In this document: positions 1 through 9,437 of the stretch, one piece after another
Position numbering within the stretch: position 1 is the stretch's first letter
Layout of the letters: the number at the start of each line of letters is the position of its first letter
From: Paracoccus limosus
Lineage (GTDB): Bacteria > Pseudomonadota > Alphaproteobacteria > Rhodobacterales > Rhodobacteraceae
Length of the DNA stretch: 64,000 bases
Assembly: GCF_009711185.1 (NCBI RefSeq)
Contig: NZ_WMIF01000016.1
Span: 28,422 to 92,421 of the forward strand
Reading direction: 5' to 3'
Program-made: the position numbers and the translations under genes
The notes under the pieces: generated by a model
What the model saw: the letters and a program-made list of their open reading frames with translations, nothing else
What the model was told of the DNA's origin: nothing
Databases searched by the model: none

Positions 1-968
1 CGGTGCTGATCCACGCCAATGTCTCGGGCCATGAAATCCGCGAGATCCGCGCCGAGGTTGGCGACAGGGTCAAGGCCGGCGATGTGCTGGCGGTGCTGGC
101 CGATGACACGCTGCGCGCGCAGCTGGCGCAGGCCGAGGCCGAGGATGCCCGCGCCGTCGCCAGCGTGCGGCAGGCCGAAAGCCAGATCGCCAGCGCCGAG
201 GCGACGCTGACGCAGGCCGCGACGGCGCTGGAGCGCACCCGCGCCCTGCGTCAAAGCGGCAATGCCAGTCAGGCGGTGCTGGATCAGGCCATCGCGACCG
301 AGGCGGCGGCGCGGGCATCCTCGGCCTCGGCCTCGGACGGGCTGAGCGTGGCGCAGGCGGCGCAGCGTCAGGCGGCGGCGGCGCAGCGGATTGCGGTGCT
401 GAATCTGGATTACAGCCGCATCGTCGCGCCGGTTGATGGGCTCGTGGTGGCCCGCGGCGCCGAGCTGGGCGCGTTGTCGGGCGGGGCCGATCCGCTGTTC
501 ACGCTGATCGACGGCGGCGAGATCGAGATGGATGCCGATGTGATCGAAACCGCTCTGGGCCAGATCAAGCCCGGCGATGCCGCGCTGATTCAGGTTGCGG
601 GTCTGGGCGAGGTCCGGGGTCGGGTCCGGCTGGTGCCGGCCGCCGTCGATCCGGTGACGCGGCTGGGGCAGGCCCGGATCGCGCTGGACGCGGATCCGCG
701 GCTGCGCATCGGCCTGTTCGCGCAGGGTTGGGTGGTCACCGATGAACGCGAGGCGGTGACCGTGCCGGCCTCGGCGATCCTGTCCGATGACAGCGGCGAC
801 CGGGTGCAGGTGGTCGCGGATGGCAAGGTCGAAAGCCGCCCGGTCCGCGCCGGCATCATCTGGCAAGACCGTCGCGAGGTCATCAGCGGCCTGTCCCCCG
901 AGGAAACCGTGATCGCCCGCGCCGGCGCGTTTTTCCGCAGCGGCGATGCGGTCAGGGCGGCGCCATGA
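1..968 (+). CDS. RND efflux periplasmic adaptor (membrane fusion protein), 5' end missing
   Basis: This is the periplasmic adaptor of a tripartite RND efflux pump, linking the inner-membrane pump to an outer-membrane channel. The reading frame is already open at base 3, inside the first half of the biotinyl-lipoyl domain (GDRVKAGDVLAVL), so the signal peptide and start lie outside the window. An Ala/Gln/Glu-rich coiled-coil hairpin follows at about residues 35-125, then the second lipoyl half (RIVAPVDGLVV), then the beta-barrel and membrane-proximal domains. The stop overlaps the pump start as ATGA, so the two genes are translationally coupled. The substrate cannot be read from the sequence. 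No TolC-type gene is visible here. Confidence 0.9.
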   Translation, partial: VLIHANVSGHEIREIRAEVGDRVKAGDVLAVLADDTLRAQLAQAEAEDARAVASVRQAESQIASAEATLTQAATALERTRALRQSGNASQAVLDQAIATEAAARASSASASDGLSVAQAAQRQAAAAQRIAVLNLDYSRIVAPVDGLVVARGAELGALSGGADPLFTLIDGGEIEMDADVIETALGQIKPGDAALIQVAGLGEVRGRVRLVPAAVDPVTRLGQARIALDADPRLRIGLFAQGWVVTDEREAVTVPASAILSDDSGDRVQVVADGKVESRPVRAGIIWQDRREVISGLSPEETVIARAGAFFRSGDAVRAAP

Positions 969-3900
969 ACTTTTCCGCCGGTTCCATCCGTCATCCGGTG
1001 CCGCCGATCGCGGTCTTTCTGGTGCTGCTGCTGGTCGGACTTTACAGCTTTTCGCGGCTGGCGGTCACGGCCATGCCCAATATCGACCTGCCGCTGGTCC
1101 AGATCACCGTCAGCCAGCCCGGCGCCGCCCCCAGCGAGCTGACCCGGCAGGTGGTGCAGCCGATCGAGGATTCGCTGGCCTCGATCACCGGGGTGCGCCA
1201 TATCACCGCCGCCGCGACCGACAGCGCCGCGCATATCTATGTCGAATTCGAGCTGGCGACCGATACCGACCGCGCCGTGAACGATGTCAAGGATGCGGTG
1301 GCCAATGTCCGCGCCGACCTGCCGGAATCGATCATCGAGCCGCTGGTCCGGCGGCTGGACGTGACCGGGCAGGCGATCCTGACCTATGCCGTCAGCGATC
1401 CCGGCAAGTCGATGGAGGCGCTGTCGAAATTCGTCGATGACGTGGTTGCGCGCGAGCTGACCACCGTCAAGGGCGTGGCCAGCATCACCCGCATCGGCGG
1501 CGCCGACCGCCAGATCAATGTCGAGCTGGACGCCGGACGCGTGCAGGCGCTGGGGCTGACGGTGGCCGAGGTCTCGGACCAGCTGCGGGCCAAGAACATC
1601 GACATGGGCGGCGGGCGCGGCGATCTGGCCGGCACCGAATATTCGATCCGGGCGCTGGGTTCGGCGCAGGATGTGGCGCGGCTGGCAGCGACGCCGATCC
1701 TGATCGGCGCCGATGCCAAGGGCGGCGGGCGCACGGTGCGGCTGGACCAGCTGGGCACCGTCACCGACGGCCCCAGCGACGAACGCAAATTCGCCCTGCT
1801 GGGCGGCCAACCGGTGGTGGCCTTTGGCGTCTTTCGCGGCAGCGGCCAGTCCGACCTTGAGGCCGGCGACGGTGCCAAGGCCCGCATCGCCCAGATCGAG
1901 GCCGCCCATCCCGGCACCCGCATCCAGCTGATTGACGACGCCACCACCCATACTTTGGCCAGCTATACCAGCGCGATGACCACGCTTTACGAGGGCGCGG
2001 CGCTGGCGGTGATCGTGGTCTTTCTGTTCCTGCGCAACTGGCGGGCGACGGTGATCGCCGCCGTCGCGCTGCCGCTGTCGATCATCCCGACGTTTTTCGT
2101 GATGCATTGGCTGGGATTCACACTGAACGGCATCAGCCTGCTGGCGATCACGCTGGTCACCGGCATCCTTGTCGATGACGCCATCGTCGAGATCGAGAAC
2201 ATCGTGCGCCACATCGGCATGGGCCGGCCGGCCTATCAGGCCAGCATGGAGGCGGCGAATGAAATCGGCCTGACGGTCATCGCGATCAGCTTTTCCATCG
2301 TCGCGGTCTTTGCCCCGGTCAGCTTCATGGGCGGGATTCCGGGGCAGTATTTCAAGCAGTTCGGGCTGACGGTCGCGGTCTCGGTGCTGTTCTCGCTGTT
2401 GGTGGCGCGGTTGATCACGCCGATGATGGCGGCCTATTTCCTGCGCGACAACTCTACCCCGGTCGAGGAACGCGACGGGCCGCTGATGCGCGGGCTGATG
2501 GCGATCCTGGCCTGGACGCTGCGCCATCGCGGGCGGACGATGCTGCTGGGGCTGGGTGTCTTTGCCGGCTCGATCTATTCGGCGACTTTGCTTCCGACCG
2601 AATTCATTCCGCAGCAGGACGTCGGCCGCAGCCAGATCAGCGTCGAGCTGCCGCCCGGTTCGACCATCGCCGAGACCGAGGCGGTGGCCCGGCGCATCTC
2701 GGCCCGGATCGCGCAGGAACCCGAGGTGAAGGCGGTCTTTGTCAACGGCGGCGACGGCGATGTGACCAAGGCCACGATCATGGTCAATTATGGCTCGAAG
2801 GATGATCGCGCCCGGTCGAGTTTCCAGATCGAGGACGTGCTGAAGCGCGATCTGGCCGAGATGCCGGACTTGCGCGTCAACTTCCAGAACGAGGCCGGGC
2901 AGAATGATTTCGAGATCTCGGTGCTGGGCGATACCGAAGAAGGCGCTGCCGAGGCGGCCGAGCGGCTGATGGCGGCGATGAAGCGTCTGCCGAGCCTTGA
3001 AGGCGTCAGCTCATCGGCCGCGCTGCAACGGCCCGAGATCCAGATCCGGCCGCGTCAGGGCGTGGCTGCCGAGATGGGCGTCACCGCCAGCGCGCTGGCC
3101 ACCACGCTGCGGGTGGCGACGCTGGGCGACAATGAATCGAACCTTGCCAAGTTCAACACCGGCGACGAGCAGATCCCGATCATGGTGCGGCTGAATGCCG
3201 ACGCCCGCCGTGACCTGATGGCGGTGCGCGACCTGCGCGTGCCAAGCTCTGCGGGGCAGGTGCCGCTGGAGGCAGTGGCCGATATCGGGCTGTCGGCCGG
3301 CGCGACCGAGATCGGCCGCTATGACCGGCGCTATCGCACCACGGTTTCGGCCAACCTTGCGCAAGGCGCGCTGCTGGGTCCGGTGAACGCGCAGGTGACC
3401 GAGTTGCAGCACAAGGTCGAGCTGCCGCCCGGCACGCAGATCCAGCCCGCCGGCGATGTCGAGATTATGGGTGAGGTGTTTCAGGCCTTTGCCGTGGCGA
3501 TGATCTCGGGGGTGATGCTGACCTATGTCGTGCTGGTGCTGCTGTTCCACAATTTCGTCACGCCGGTCTCGATCCTGATGTCGCTGCCGCTGGCGATTGG
3601 CGGGGCGATTCTGGCGCTGTTCCTGACCGGCAATTCGATCAGCATGGCGGTGGTGATCGGGTTCCTGATGCTCATGGGGATCGTGACCAAGAACGCGATC
3701 ATGCTGGTCGAATTCGCGCTGAGCGCCATTGACCGGGGCGTCGACAAGCGGGCGGCGATTCTGGATGCGGTGCACAAGCGCGCCCGGCCGATCGTCATGA
3801 CCACGATCGCCATGACGGCGGGGATGGTGCCCTCGGCCATCGGACATGGCGAGGGGGCCGAATTCTCGGCGCCGATGGCGATTGCGGTGATCGGCGGGCT

Positions 3901-4033
3901 GCTGTTGTCGACCATGCTGTCGCTGTTGTTCGTGCCCTCGCTGTTTTCGCTGATCCATGGGGCGCAGCGCCGGCTGGGCGGTTGGCTGCGGCGGCGGATC
4001 GGGCTGAACAGCCGGCCCGAAGCGGCGGAATAG
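965..4033 (+). CDS. RND efflux transporter permease (AcrB/MexF superfamily)
   Basis: A proton-driven inner-membrane pump of 1022 residues, the normal length for the hydrophobe/amphiphile efflux (HAE) branch. The usual two-fold architecture is visible: TM1 at about residues 12-30, a large periplasmic loop, a TM2-6 block near 335-470, a second loop and a final TM block near 855-1000. The TM4 segment GILVDDAIVEIENIV carries the paired aspartates expected for proton relay. It starts at the ATG that overlaps the adaptor stop. Some family members are cation pumps or protein-export accessories, but the HAE-type acidic pair favours drug or lipid efflux. The gene is followed by a dispersed repeat and a convergent terminator. 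Confidence 0.92.
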   Translation: MNFSAGSIRHPVPPIAVFLVLLLVGLYSFSRLAVTAMPNIDLPLVQITVSQPGAAPSELTRQVVQPIEDSLASITGVRHITAAATDSAAHIYVEFELATDTDRAVNDVKDAVANVRADLPESIIEPLVRRLDVTGQAILTYAVSDPGKSMEALSKFVDDVVARELTTVKGVASITRIGGADRQINVELDAGRVQALGLTVAEVSDQLRAKNIDMGGGRGDLAGTEYSIRALGSAQDVARLAATPILIGADAKGGGRTVRLDQLGTVTDGPSDERKFALLGGQPVVAFGVFRGSGQSDLEAGDGAKARIAQIEAAHPGTRIQLIDDATTHTLASYTSAMTTLYEGAALAVIVVFLFLRNWRATVIAAVALPLSIIPTFFVMHWLGFTLNGISLLAITLVTGILVDDAIVEIENIVRHIGMGRPAYQASMEAANEIGLTVIAISFSIVAVFAPVSFMGGIPGQYFKQFGLTVAVSVLFSLLVARLITPMMAAYFLRDNSTPVEERDGPLMRGLMAILAWTLRHRGRTMLLGLGVFAGSIYSATLLPTEFIPQQDVGRSQISVELPPGSTIAETEAVARRISARIAQEPEVKAVFVNGGDGDVTKATIMVNYGSKDDRARSSFQIEDVLKRDLAEMPDLRVNFQNEAGQNDFEISVLGDTEEGAAEAAERLMAAMKRLPSLEGVSSSAALQRPEIQIRPRQGVAAEMGVTASALATTLRVATLGDNESNLAKFNTGDEQIPIMVRLNADARRDLMAVRDLRVPSSAGQVPLEAVADIGLSAGATEIGRYDRRYRTTVSANLAQGALLGPVNAQVTELQHKVELPPGTQIQPAGDVEIMGEVFQAFAVAMISGVMLTYVVLVLLFHNFVTPVSILMSLPLAIGGAILALFLTGNSISMAVVIGFLMLMGIVTKNAIMLVEFALSAIDRGVDKRAAILDAVHKRARPIVMTTIAMTAGMVPSAIGHGEGAEFSAPMAIAVIGGLLLSTMLSLLFVPSLFSLIHGAQRRLGGWLRRRIGLNSRPEAAE

Positions 4034-4053
4034 CACGCAGGCGGGCGCAGGCA

Positions 4054-4109
4054 GGCCGGGGGTTTCACACCCCCGGACCCCTGTGGGGTATTTGTGAAAT
4101 GGCGAAATG
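4054..4109 (+). repeat. Dispersed GGGRTATTTG intergenic repeat, copy A
   Basis: A C/G-rich dyad (GGGGGTTTCACACCCCC) is followed by a second G/C block and the core GGGGTATTTG, then a short A-rich tail containing ATGGCGAAATG. Nearly the same arrangement is found at 49919-49970, and related cores occur at 19671-19737, 30085-30134 and 30161-30203. It lies between the RND operon and the convergent pdh operon. No coding capacity is evident. Confidence 0.7.
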
Positions 4110-4132
4110 AAAAAGGGGCCGGTCTGGCCCCC
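4110..4132 (-). terminator. Intrinsic terminator of the pdh operon
   Basis: Read on the minus strand there is a GGGGCC / GGCCCC stem with a 5-base loop, followed directly by five T residues. It lies 26 bp beyond the stop of pdhC, as expected for the end of the pdhA-pdhB-pdhC transcript. Confidence 0.8.
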
Positions 4133-4157
4133 TTTCGTTGTCATGTTCCGGTCTGGG

Positions 4158-5450
4158 TCAGGCCAGCATGCCCATCGGGTTTTCCAGATGCTTGACGATG
4201 GCGTCGAGCAGCTGGGCGCCGAGCGCGCCGTCGATGACGCGGTGATCGACCGAGAGCGTCATCGACATGACGTTGCGGATCACCACTTCGCCATTTTCGA
4301 CGACCGGGGTCTGGATGCCGGCGCCAACGGCGAGGATCGCGCCATGCGGCGGGTTGATGACCGCGTCGAAATTCTCGATGCCGAACATGCCGAGGTTCGA
4401 GATCGCGAAGCTGCCGCCCTGATATTCATGCGGGGCAAGCTTTTTCGTCTTGGCGCGGTTGGCGAGATCCTTCATTTCAGCCGAGAGGGCCGACAGCGTC
4501 TTTTGCTGCGCGTCCTTGAGGACCGGGGTAAAGAGCCCGCCTTCGATCGCGACGGCAACCGCCACGTCCGAGGGTTTCAGTTTCAGGATGCGGTCGCCGG
4601 CCCAGACGGCATTGGCATCCGGCACCTCTTGCAGGGCCAGCGCGCAGGCCTTGATGATGAAGTCGTTGACCGACAGTTTCACGCCGCGCGATTCCAGCTG
4701 CTTGTTCAGCATGGCGCGGAACTTCATCAGTTCGTCCAGTTTGGCCGATTTGCGCAGGTAGAAATGCGGGATGGTCTGTTTGGCTTCGGTCAGGCGGGCG
4801 GCGATGGTGCGGCGCATGCCGTCCAGAGCCACCTCGGTCGTCTCGCGGTCGGCATACATCTTGAGGATGGTTTCCGCCGAGGGACCGGCTGCCGGGGCCG
4901 CAGCCTTGGCCGGGGCGGCGGCTGCCGGGGCGCTGGCCGCCGCTGCGGGCTTGGCCGCACCGGGTTTGGCGCCTTCGACATCGGCCTTGACGATGCGGCC
5001 ATGCGGACCCGAGCCCGCTACGCCGGCAAGGTCGATACCCTTTTCGGCCGCGATGCGGCGCGCCAGCGGCGAGGCGAAGACGCGGTTGCCGTCGGCACCT
5101 TTCGGCGCTGCCGGGGCAGGGGCCGCGGCGGTCGCAGCCTCGGCCTTGGGGGCCTCGGGCTTGGCTTCGGCCTTGGCGGCCGGGGCGGCGACGGCATCGG
5201 CCGATTCGCCTTCCTCAAGCAGCAGGGCGATGGGGGTGTTGACCTTGACCCCCGCCGAGCCCTCGGCGATCAGGATCTTGCCGATCTTGCCCTCATCGAC
5301 GGCCTCGAATTCCATCGTGGCCTTGTCGGTCTCGATCTCGGCCAGGATGTCGCCGGCCTTGACCTCGTCACCCTCTTTCACCAGCCATTTGGCCAGCGTG
5401 CCTTCCTCCATGGTGGGGGAAAGCGCGGGCATCAGGATTTCGGTAGCCAT
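4158..5450 (-). CDS. pdhC: Pyruvate dehydrogenase complex E2, dihydrolipoyllysine acetyltransferase
   Basis: Core acetyltransferase of the pyruvate dehydrogenase complex; it moves the acetyl group from lipoamide to CoA. The 430 residues show one N-terminal lipoyl domain (lipoyl Lys43 in [11 protein letters not shown]), an Ala/Pro-rich linker, a peripheral subunit-binding domain near residues 122-160 ([14 protein letters not shown]), a second linker and the catalytic domain ending in DHRVIDG with His403 and Asp407. A single lipoyl domain is usual for this lineage. It starts 12 bp after pdhB in the same operon. The E3 gene (lpd) is not in the window. Confidence 0.97.
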   Translation of the reverse strand: MATEILMPALSPTMEEGTLAKWLVKEGDEVKAGDILAEIETDKATMEFEAVDEGKIGKILIAEGSAGVKVNTPIALLLEEGESADAVAAPAAKAEAKPEAPKAEAATAAAPAPAAPKGADGNRVFASPLARRIAAEKGIDLAGVAGSGPHGRIVKADVEGAKPGAAKPAAAASAPAAAAPAKAAAPAAGPSAETILKMYADRETTEVALDGMRRTIAARLTEAKQTIPHFYLRKSAKLDELMKFRAMLNKQLESRGVKLSVNDFIIKACALALQEVPDANAVWAGDRILKLKPSDVAVAVAIEGGLFTPVLKDAQQKTLSALSAEMKDLANRAKTKKLAPHEYQGGSFAISNLGMFGIENFDAVINPPHGAILAVGAGIQTPVVENGEVVIRNVMSMTLSVDHRVIDGALGAQLLDAIVKHLENPMGMLA

Positions 5451-5462
5451 CTTGATAACCCC

Positions 5463-6830
5463 TTACTTGTAAGTGACTTTTTTCACGGCCGCGACAACCT
5501 CGTCCGAGGTGATCAGGGCGTGTTTTTCAAGGTTGGCGGCATAGGGCATGGGCACGTCCTTGCCGGTGCAGTTGATCACCGGGGCATCGAGATAATCGAA
5601 GGCGTTTTCCATGATATAGGCCGAGAGGTGGTTGCCGATCGAGGCGACCGGAAAACCTTCTTCGACGGTGACCACGCGGTTGGTCTTTTTCACCGATTCG
5701 ATGATCGTCGCATAGTCGAGCGGGCGCAGGGTGCGCAGGTCGATGACTTCGGCGTCGATGCCATCGGCAGCCAGCTTGTCCGCCGCTTCCAGCGCATGGG
5801 CCATGCCGATGCCAAAGCTGATCAGCGTCACGTCCTTGCCCTCGCGGGCGATGCGGGCCTTGCCGAAGGGAATGGTGAAGTCCGGCAGGTCCGGCACCTC
5901 GAACGAGCGCCCGTAGAGGATCTCGTTTTCAAGGAAGATCACCGGGTTCGGGTCGCGGATCGCCTGTTTCAGCAGGCCCTTCGCGTCGGCGGCCGAATAG
6001 GGCATCACCACCTTGAGGCCCGGGATCTGGGCATACCAGGCGGCGTAATCCTGGCTGTGCTGGGCACCCACGCGGGCAGCGGCCCCGTTCGGGCCACGGA
6101 ACACCATGGCCGCACCCATCTGACCGCCCGACATGTAAAGCGTCTTGGCGGCCGAGTTGATGATGTGGTCGATGGCCTGCATGGCAAAGTTGAAGGTCAT
6201 GAACTCGACGATCGGGCGCAGACCGGCCAGCGCGGCGCCGGTGCCGATGCCGGCAAAGCCGATTTCCGAGATCGGGGTGTCGACCACGCGGCGGGGACCG
6301 AACTTGTCCAGCAGCCCCTGCGAGATCTTGTAGGCGCCTTGGTATTCGCCGACTTCCTCGCCCATCAGGAACACGGTCTCGTCGCGTTCCATTTCCTCGG
6401 CCATGGCTTCGCGCAGGGCTTCCCGCACGGTCATGGTCTTCATCTTGGTGCCTTCGGGCCAGTCCGGCGAGCGGTCGGCCTTGGGGGCAGGGGCAGCGGC
6501 TGCGGCGGGCGCCGGCGCCTCGGCGCGGGCCTCGGCGGCAGGGGCTGCTTCGGCCGGAGCGGCGGCCTTGATGTCATCGGCGGATTCGCCTTCCTCGACC
6601 AGAACGGCGATCGGGGTGTTGACCTTGACGCCCTGGCTGCCCTCGGCGATCAGGATCTTGCCGAGGATGCCTTCATCCACGGCCTCGAATTCCATCGTCG
6701 CCTTGTCGGTTTCGATCTCGGCGATGATGTCGCCAGCCTTGACCGCGTCGCCTTCTTTTTTCAGCCATTTCGCCAGCGTGCCTTCCTCCATGGTCGGAGA
6801 CAGGGCGGGCATCAGGATTTCGGTTGCCAT
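5463..6830 (-). CDS. pdhB: Pyruvate dehydrogenase E1 beta subunit with N-terminal lipoyl domain
   Basis: The beta half of the heterotetrameric E1, which decarboxylates pyruvate with thiamine diphosphate and reductively acetylates lipoyl groups. At 455 residues it is about 125 longer than a minimal E1 beta because it begins with a complete lipoyl domain (Lys43 in [11 protein letters not shown]) and an Ala/Pro linker. The transketolase-like region starts near residue 130 ([15 protein letters not shown]). The first 75 or so residues are nearly the same as those of pdhC, at DNA level too, pointing to domain duplication or gene conversion. The fusion is known in alphaproteobacterial complexes. Confidence 0.97.
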   Translation of the reverse strand: MATEILMPALSPTMEEGTLAKWLKKEGDAVKAGDIIAEIETDKATMEFEAVDEGILGKILIAEGSQGVKVNTPIAVLVEEGESADDIKAAAPAEAAPAAEARAEAPAPAAAAAPAPKADRSPDWPEGTKMKTMTVREALREAMAEEMERDETVFLMGEEVGEYQGAYKISQGLLDKFGPRRVVDTPISEIGFAGIGTGAALAGLRPIVEFMTFNFAMQAIDHIINSAAKTLYMSGGQMGAAMVFRGPNGAAARVGAQHSQDYAAWYAQIPGLKVVMPYSAADAKGLLKQAIRDPNPVIFLENEILYGRSFEVPDLPDFTIPFGKARIAREGKDVTLISFGIGMAHALEAADKLAADGIDAEVIDLRTLRPLDYATIIESVKKTNRVVTVEEGFPVASIGNHLSAYIMENAFDYLDAPVINCTGKDVPMPYAANLEKHALITSDEVVAAVKKVTYK

Positions 6831-6844
6831 CTTGTCGTCCCCCC

Positions 6845-7855
6845 TCAGGCTTTCTCGTCGGCGTAGATATCGGTCCAGAGCGCATCCAGCGACGGCTCGG
6901 GGCTTTCCTTGGCGAATTCGGCGGATTCGTTCACGATATCCTTGATTTCCTTGTCGATGGCCTTGAGGTCATCTTCGGTCGCATGGTTGCCGGTCAGCAG
7001 CAGGTCGCGGACATGCTCGATGGCGTCGCGTTCGTCGCGCATCTTCTGCACTTCTTCGCGGGTCCTGTATTTCGCCGGGTCGGACATCGAGTGGCCGCGA
7101 TAGCGATAGGTCATCATTTCAAGGATGTAGGGGCCCTTGCCCGCGCGGCAATGCGCCACGGCCTTTTCGCCGGCGGCCTTGACGGCCAGCACGTCCATGC
7201 CGTCCACGCGCTCGCCCGGAATGCCGAAAGCCTCGCCGCGACCGTAAAGTGTCGTCGATTTGGTCGAGCGGGTCATCGAGGTGCCCATGGCATACTGGTT
7301 GTTCTCGATCACGAAAACCACCGGCAGCTCCCAGAGCTCGGCCATGTTGTAGGTCTCATAGACCTGACCCTGGTTGGCCGCGCCGTCGCCGAAATAGACG
7401 AAGGTGACGTTGTCATTGCCGCGATACTTGTCGGCAAAGGCCAGACCCGCGCCCAGCGGCACCTGCGCCGCGACGATGCCGTGGCCGCCGTAGAAATGCT
7501 TCTCGCGCGAGAACATGTGCATCGAGCCGCCCTTGCCCTTGGAGTAGCCCCCCTCGCGGCCGGTCAGCTCTGCCATGACGCCATTGGCGCTCATGCCGCA
7601 GGCCAGCATGTGGCCGTGGTCGCGGTAGCTGGTGATGCGCTTGTCACCTTCCTTCGACGTGGCCTCAAGGCCGACGACGACGGCTTCCTGACCGATGTAG
7701 AGGTGGCAGAAACCGCCAATGAGGCCCATGCCATAAAGCTGGCCGGCCTTTTCCTCGAATCGACGGATCAGAAGCATGTCTCGGTAGTATTTAAGCAGGT
7801 CGTCCTTGGAGACGTTGGACGTGCTTTCTTTGGCTGCGGCTGGCTTTCGTACCAT
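6845..7855 (-). CDS. pdhA: Pyruvate dehydrogenase E1 alpha subunit
   Basis: The alpha half of E1, binding thiamine diphosphate and phosphate-side magnesium. The 336-residue length fits the bacterial heterotetrameric type. The cofactor motif begins [12 protein letters not shown] and ends about 30 residues on at VIENN. The phosphorylation-loop region [11 protein letters not shown] of the family is also recognisable. The start is preceded by GAGGAGGGG. It is the first gene of the pdhA-pdhB-pdhC unit, 14 bp before pdhB, and a strong dyad lies in its upstream region at 7877-7902. Confidence 0.97.
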   Translation of the reverse strand: MVRKPAAAKESTSNVSKDDLLKYYRDMLLIRRFEEKAGQLYGMGLIGGFCHLYIGQEAVVVGLEATSKEGDKRITSYRDHGHMLACGMSANGVMAELTGREGGYSKGKGGSMHMFSREKHFYGGHGIVAAQVPLGAGLAFADKYRGNDNVTFVYFGDGAANQGQVYETYNMAELWELPVVFVIENNQYAMGTSMTRSTKSTTLYGRGEAFGIPGERVDGMDVLAVKAAGEKAVAHCRAGKGPYILEMMTYRYRGHSMSDPAKYRTREEVQKMRDERDAIEHVRDLLLTGNHATEDDLKAIDKEIKDIVNESAEFAKESPEPSLDALWTDIYADEKA

Positions 7856-7876
7856 GCGGGCCCCTCCTCGGCACAG

Positions 7877-7902
7877 GAAATAGTTCAGCGTTAAACTACT
7901 TC
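7877..7902. promoter_or_regulatory. Operator-like dyad upstream of pdhA
   Basis: The inverted repeat GAA-n-TAGTT-n8-AACTA-n-TTC is perfect in both arm segments and centred about 34 bp upstream of the pdhA start. Such spacing suits a repressor or activator site at the operon promoter. No T-run follows, so it is not an intrinsic terminator. The cognate regulator is unknown, and I cannot match it to a named site. Confidence 0.5.
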
Positions 7903-7977
7903 TAGGACGGAGTTTGCGGGAAAGTAAACATGCCTTCTGCGCGCCGGTAGCAAATTGGGCATGGCCCGGCGGGCGGC

Positions 7978-8304
7978 TTAGCGGATGATGATTTCGTCGG
8001 GGCGCATATAGCCCAGCACGTCGCGCGCGCGCTCGTCCAGCAGGTCGAGGTCCAGGAATTCGTCCGACAGCCGCCGGGTCAGGTTGCGCATGTGGTCGAC
8101 ATCGGCCTGCAGCTTGTCACGCTGGTCGATCAGGGCGCGGGTGTCGGCCTTGATCTGTTCGCGGCGCAGCACGCCCGAGGGGCCCTGCACGGCGGCAAAG
8201 GCGAAATAGGCCGCCAGAAGGGCCATGATGACAAAGAACACCAGGGCGCTGATCGACAGTCTTTCGGGCATCGGGGCTGCTCGCTTTCTTTTTGCGGCGA
8301 TCAT
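7978..8304 (-). CDS. FtsB/DivIC-like septum formation initiator
   Basis: A short bitopic protein of the septum-initiator family, which in other bacteria joins FtsL and FtsQ in the divisome. There is a basic N-terminus, one membrane segment (about residues 16-37, ALVFFVIMALLAAYFAF) and a coiled coil (about residues 45-85, LIDQRDKLQADVDHM), ending in a DxLDERARDVLGY segment typical of the family. I chose the ATG at 8304 (108 residues); a start at 8271 (97 residues) is equally possible and has a weak purine-rich site. It lies 122 bp upstream of pdhA on the same strand, an arrangement common in this order. Function is by family only. Confidence 0.82.
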   Translation of the reverse strand: MIAAKRKRAAPMPERLSISALVFFVIMALLAAYFAFAAVQGPSGVLRREQIKADTRALIDQRDKLQADVDHMRNLTRRLSDEFLDLDLLDERARDVLGYMRPDEIIIR

Positions 8305-8398
8305 GCCATAGCTGGCGGGCGGGGGAAAAGCCCCGTCGGCCGTTGACAGTGCGCCATGGGCGGCTTTCCATGGGCGGGCATGGCAGGGGACGGGGCAG

Positions 8399-8680
8399 AT
8401 GATGGCATTCTTGCGCCTGATCGGCATGGTGCTGGTGATCGAGGCGCTGTTCTACGCGCTGCTGACCGTATATCTGCGCAGCACGCGGCGCGAGGCGCTG
8501 GAAAAGGAATGGGACCGGCGCCACCCAGGGCGCGCCGGCGATACGCCCGAACGGCGCGAATTCATCCGCCGTTCGATGCGGGGCTTCAGCCGCCGCCTGC
8601 GCGGGCGGCTGGCGTTTCTGGTGCTGGTGCTGCCGGTGGTCGCGATCGTCGCGATCATCATCATCGTGAACTATGACTGA
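8399..8680 (+). CDS. Small two-TM membrane protein, unknown function
   Basis: The 93 residues have a hydrophobic N-terminal segment (about 4-24), a strongly basic central loop rich in Arg (REFIRRSMRGFSRRLRGR) and a hydrophobic C-terminal segment (about 70-90). The two membrane segments and positive middle suggest a hairpin with a cytoplasmic loop. I do not recognise a named family. It lies divergent from the FtsB-like gene and 12 bp ahead of the DUF1523 gene, with GAAGGAG between, so the two are probably cotranscribed. Confidence 0.7.
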   Translation: MMAFLRLIGMVLVIEALFYALLTVYLRSTRREALEKEWDRRHPGRAGDTPERREFIRRSMRGFSRRLRGRLAFLVLVLPVVAIVAIIIIVNYD

Positions 8681-8692
8681 GAAGGAGCGTCG

Positions 8693-9355
8693 ATGCGCTG
8701 GTTTCTGACCGTGATCGGTGTGCTGTTCGGCATCACCGTCTTCCTGTTTCTGGACTATGCGCTGCCCTATCGGCAGACGGTGCGGATCACCAACACCTAC
8801 AACCGGCTGACCGAGATTTCGACCAGCAACGCGATCTTCTTTGCCTCGCCCGATACCGGCACGGTGCAGAATGCTCAGGGCCAGCGCGATATCCGCTTTA
8901 TCGACGCGGTGCGCCCCAACGGCAAACCCTATGTCTATCGCAACGAGGACACCGGCTGGATCTGGCCACCCTATTTCAAATACGACAGCTCGAACCTGCA
9001 TGCCAAGGCGACCGATCTGCGCTCGACCTCGGCCAGCCCGGAATGGGTCAGCGTGACCTCCTATGGCTGGCGGCTCGCCTGGTTGTCGATCTATCCCAAT
9101 GCCATCTCGATCCGGCCCGTCGCCGGTCCGTCGGAGCATCCGTTCAACTGGCCGGCGGTGATCATCCTGCTGCTGCTGGGGCTGCTGCTGTTCCTGCTGT
9201 GGCGGATGTGGAACCAGTTCCGCGAGCGCAGCATCGACCCGGCCATCGCTTCGGCTGATGCGGCCTGGGACCGGCTGGATGCCCGCGCCGACGCTGCCCG
9301 CGACCGCGCGCGCGGCCGCCTGTCGCGCTGGTGGGCGCGGCTTTCGGGGCGCTAG
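8693..9355 (+). CDS. DUF1523 family membrane protein
   Basis: A 220-residue protein with an N-terminal membrane segment (about 3-22), a conserved extracytoplasmic domain beginning YRQTVRITNTYNRLTE, a second membrane segment (about 151-170, VIILLLLGLLLFLLW) and an Arg-rich cytoplasmic tail. The layout and the KxxVRITNT-like opening fit DUF1523, a family found mainly in Rhodobacteraceae with no assigned role. A GAAGGAG ribosome site precedes the ATG. It shares a transcript with the small membrane gene at 8399. Confidence 0.75.
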   Translation: MRWFLTVIGVLFGITVFLFLDYALPYRQTVRITNTYNRLTEISTSNAIFFASPDTGTVQNAQGQRDIRFIDAVRPNGKPYVYRNEDTGWIWPPYFKYDSSNLHAKATDLRSTSASPEWVSVTSYGWRLAWLSIYPNAISIRPVAGPSEHPFNWPAVIILLLLGLLLFLLWRMWNQFRERSIDPAIASADAAWDRLDARADAARDRARGRLSRWWARLSGR

Positions 9356-9437
9356 GCCGGGACGGGGGCCGATCCGCAGGCCGGCTCAGCGCTGGCTGAT
9401 GGGATCGCCCTGCCGCCGGGGCGGGGCGTCCGGCCCC

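Noticed and set aside
590..2527. Long minus-strand open frame of 645 codons opposite the RND genes
   Set aside because: It is the antisense of two well-supported genes, has His/Gln/Arg-rich composition and no ribosome site. High GC produces such frames.
4107..6866. Plus-strand open frame of 919 codons opposite pdhB and pdhC
   Set aside because: It is a shadow of conserved genes with lipoyl and catalytic motifs; its translation is Gly/Arg/His-rich with no domain.
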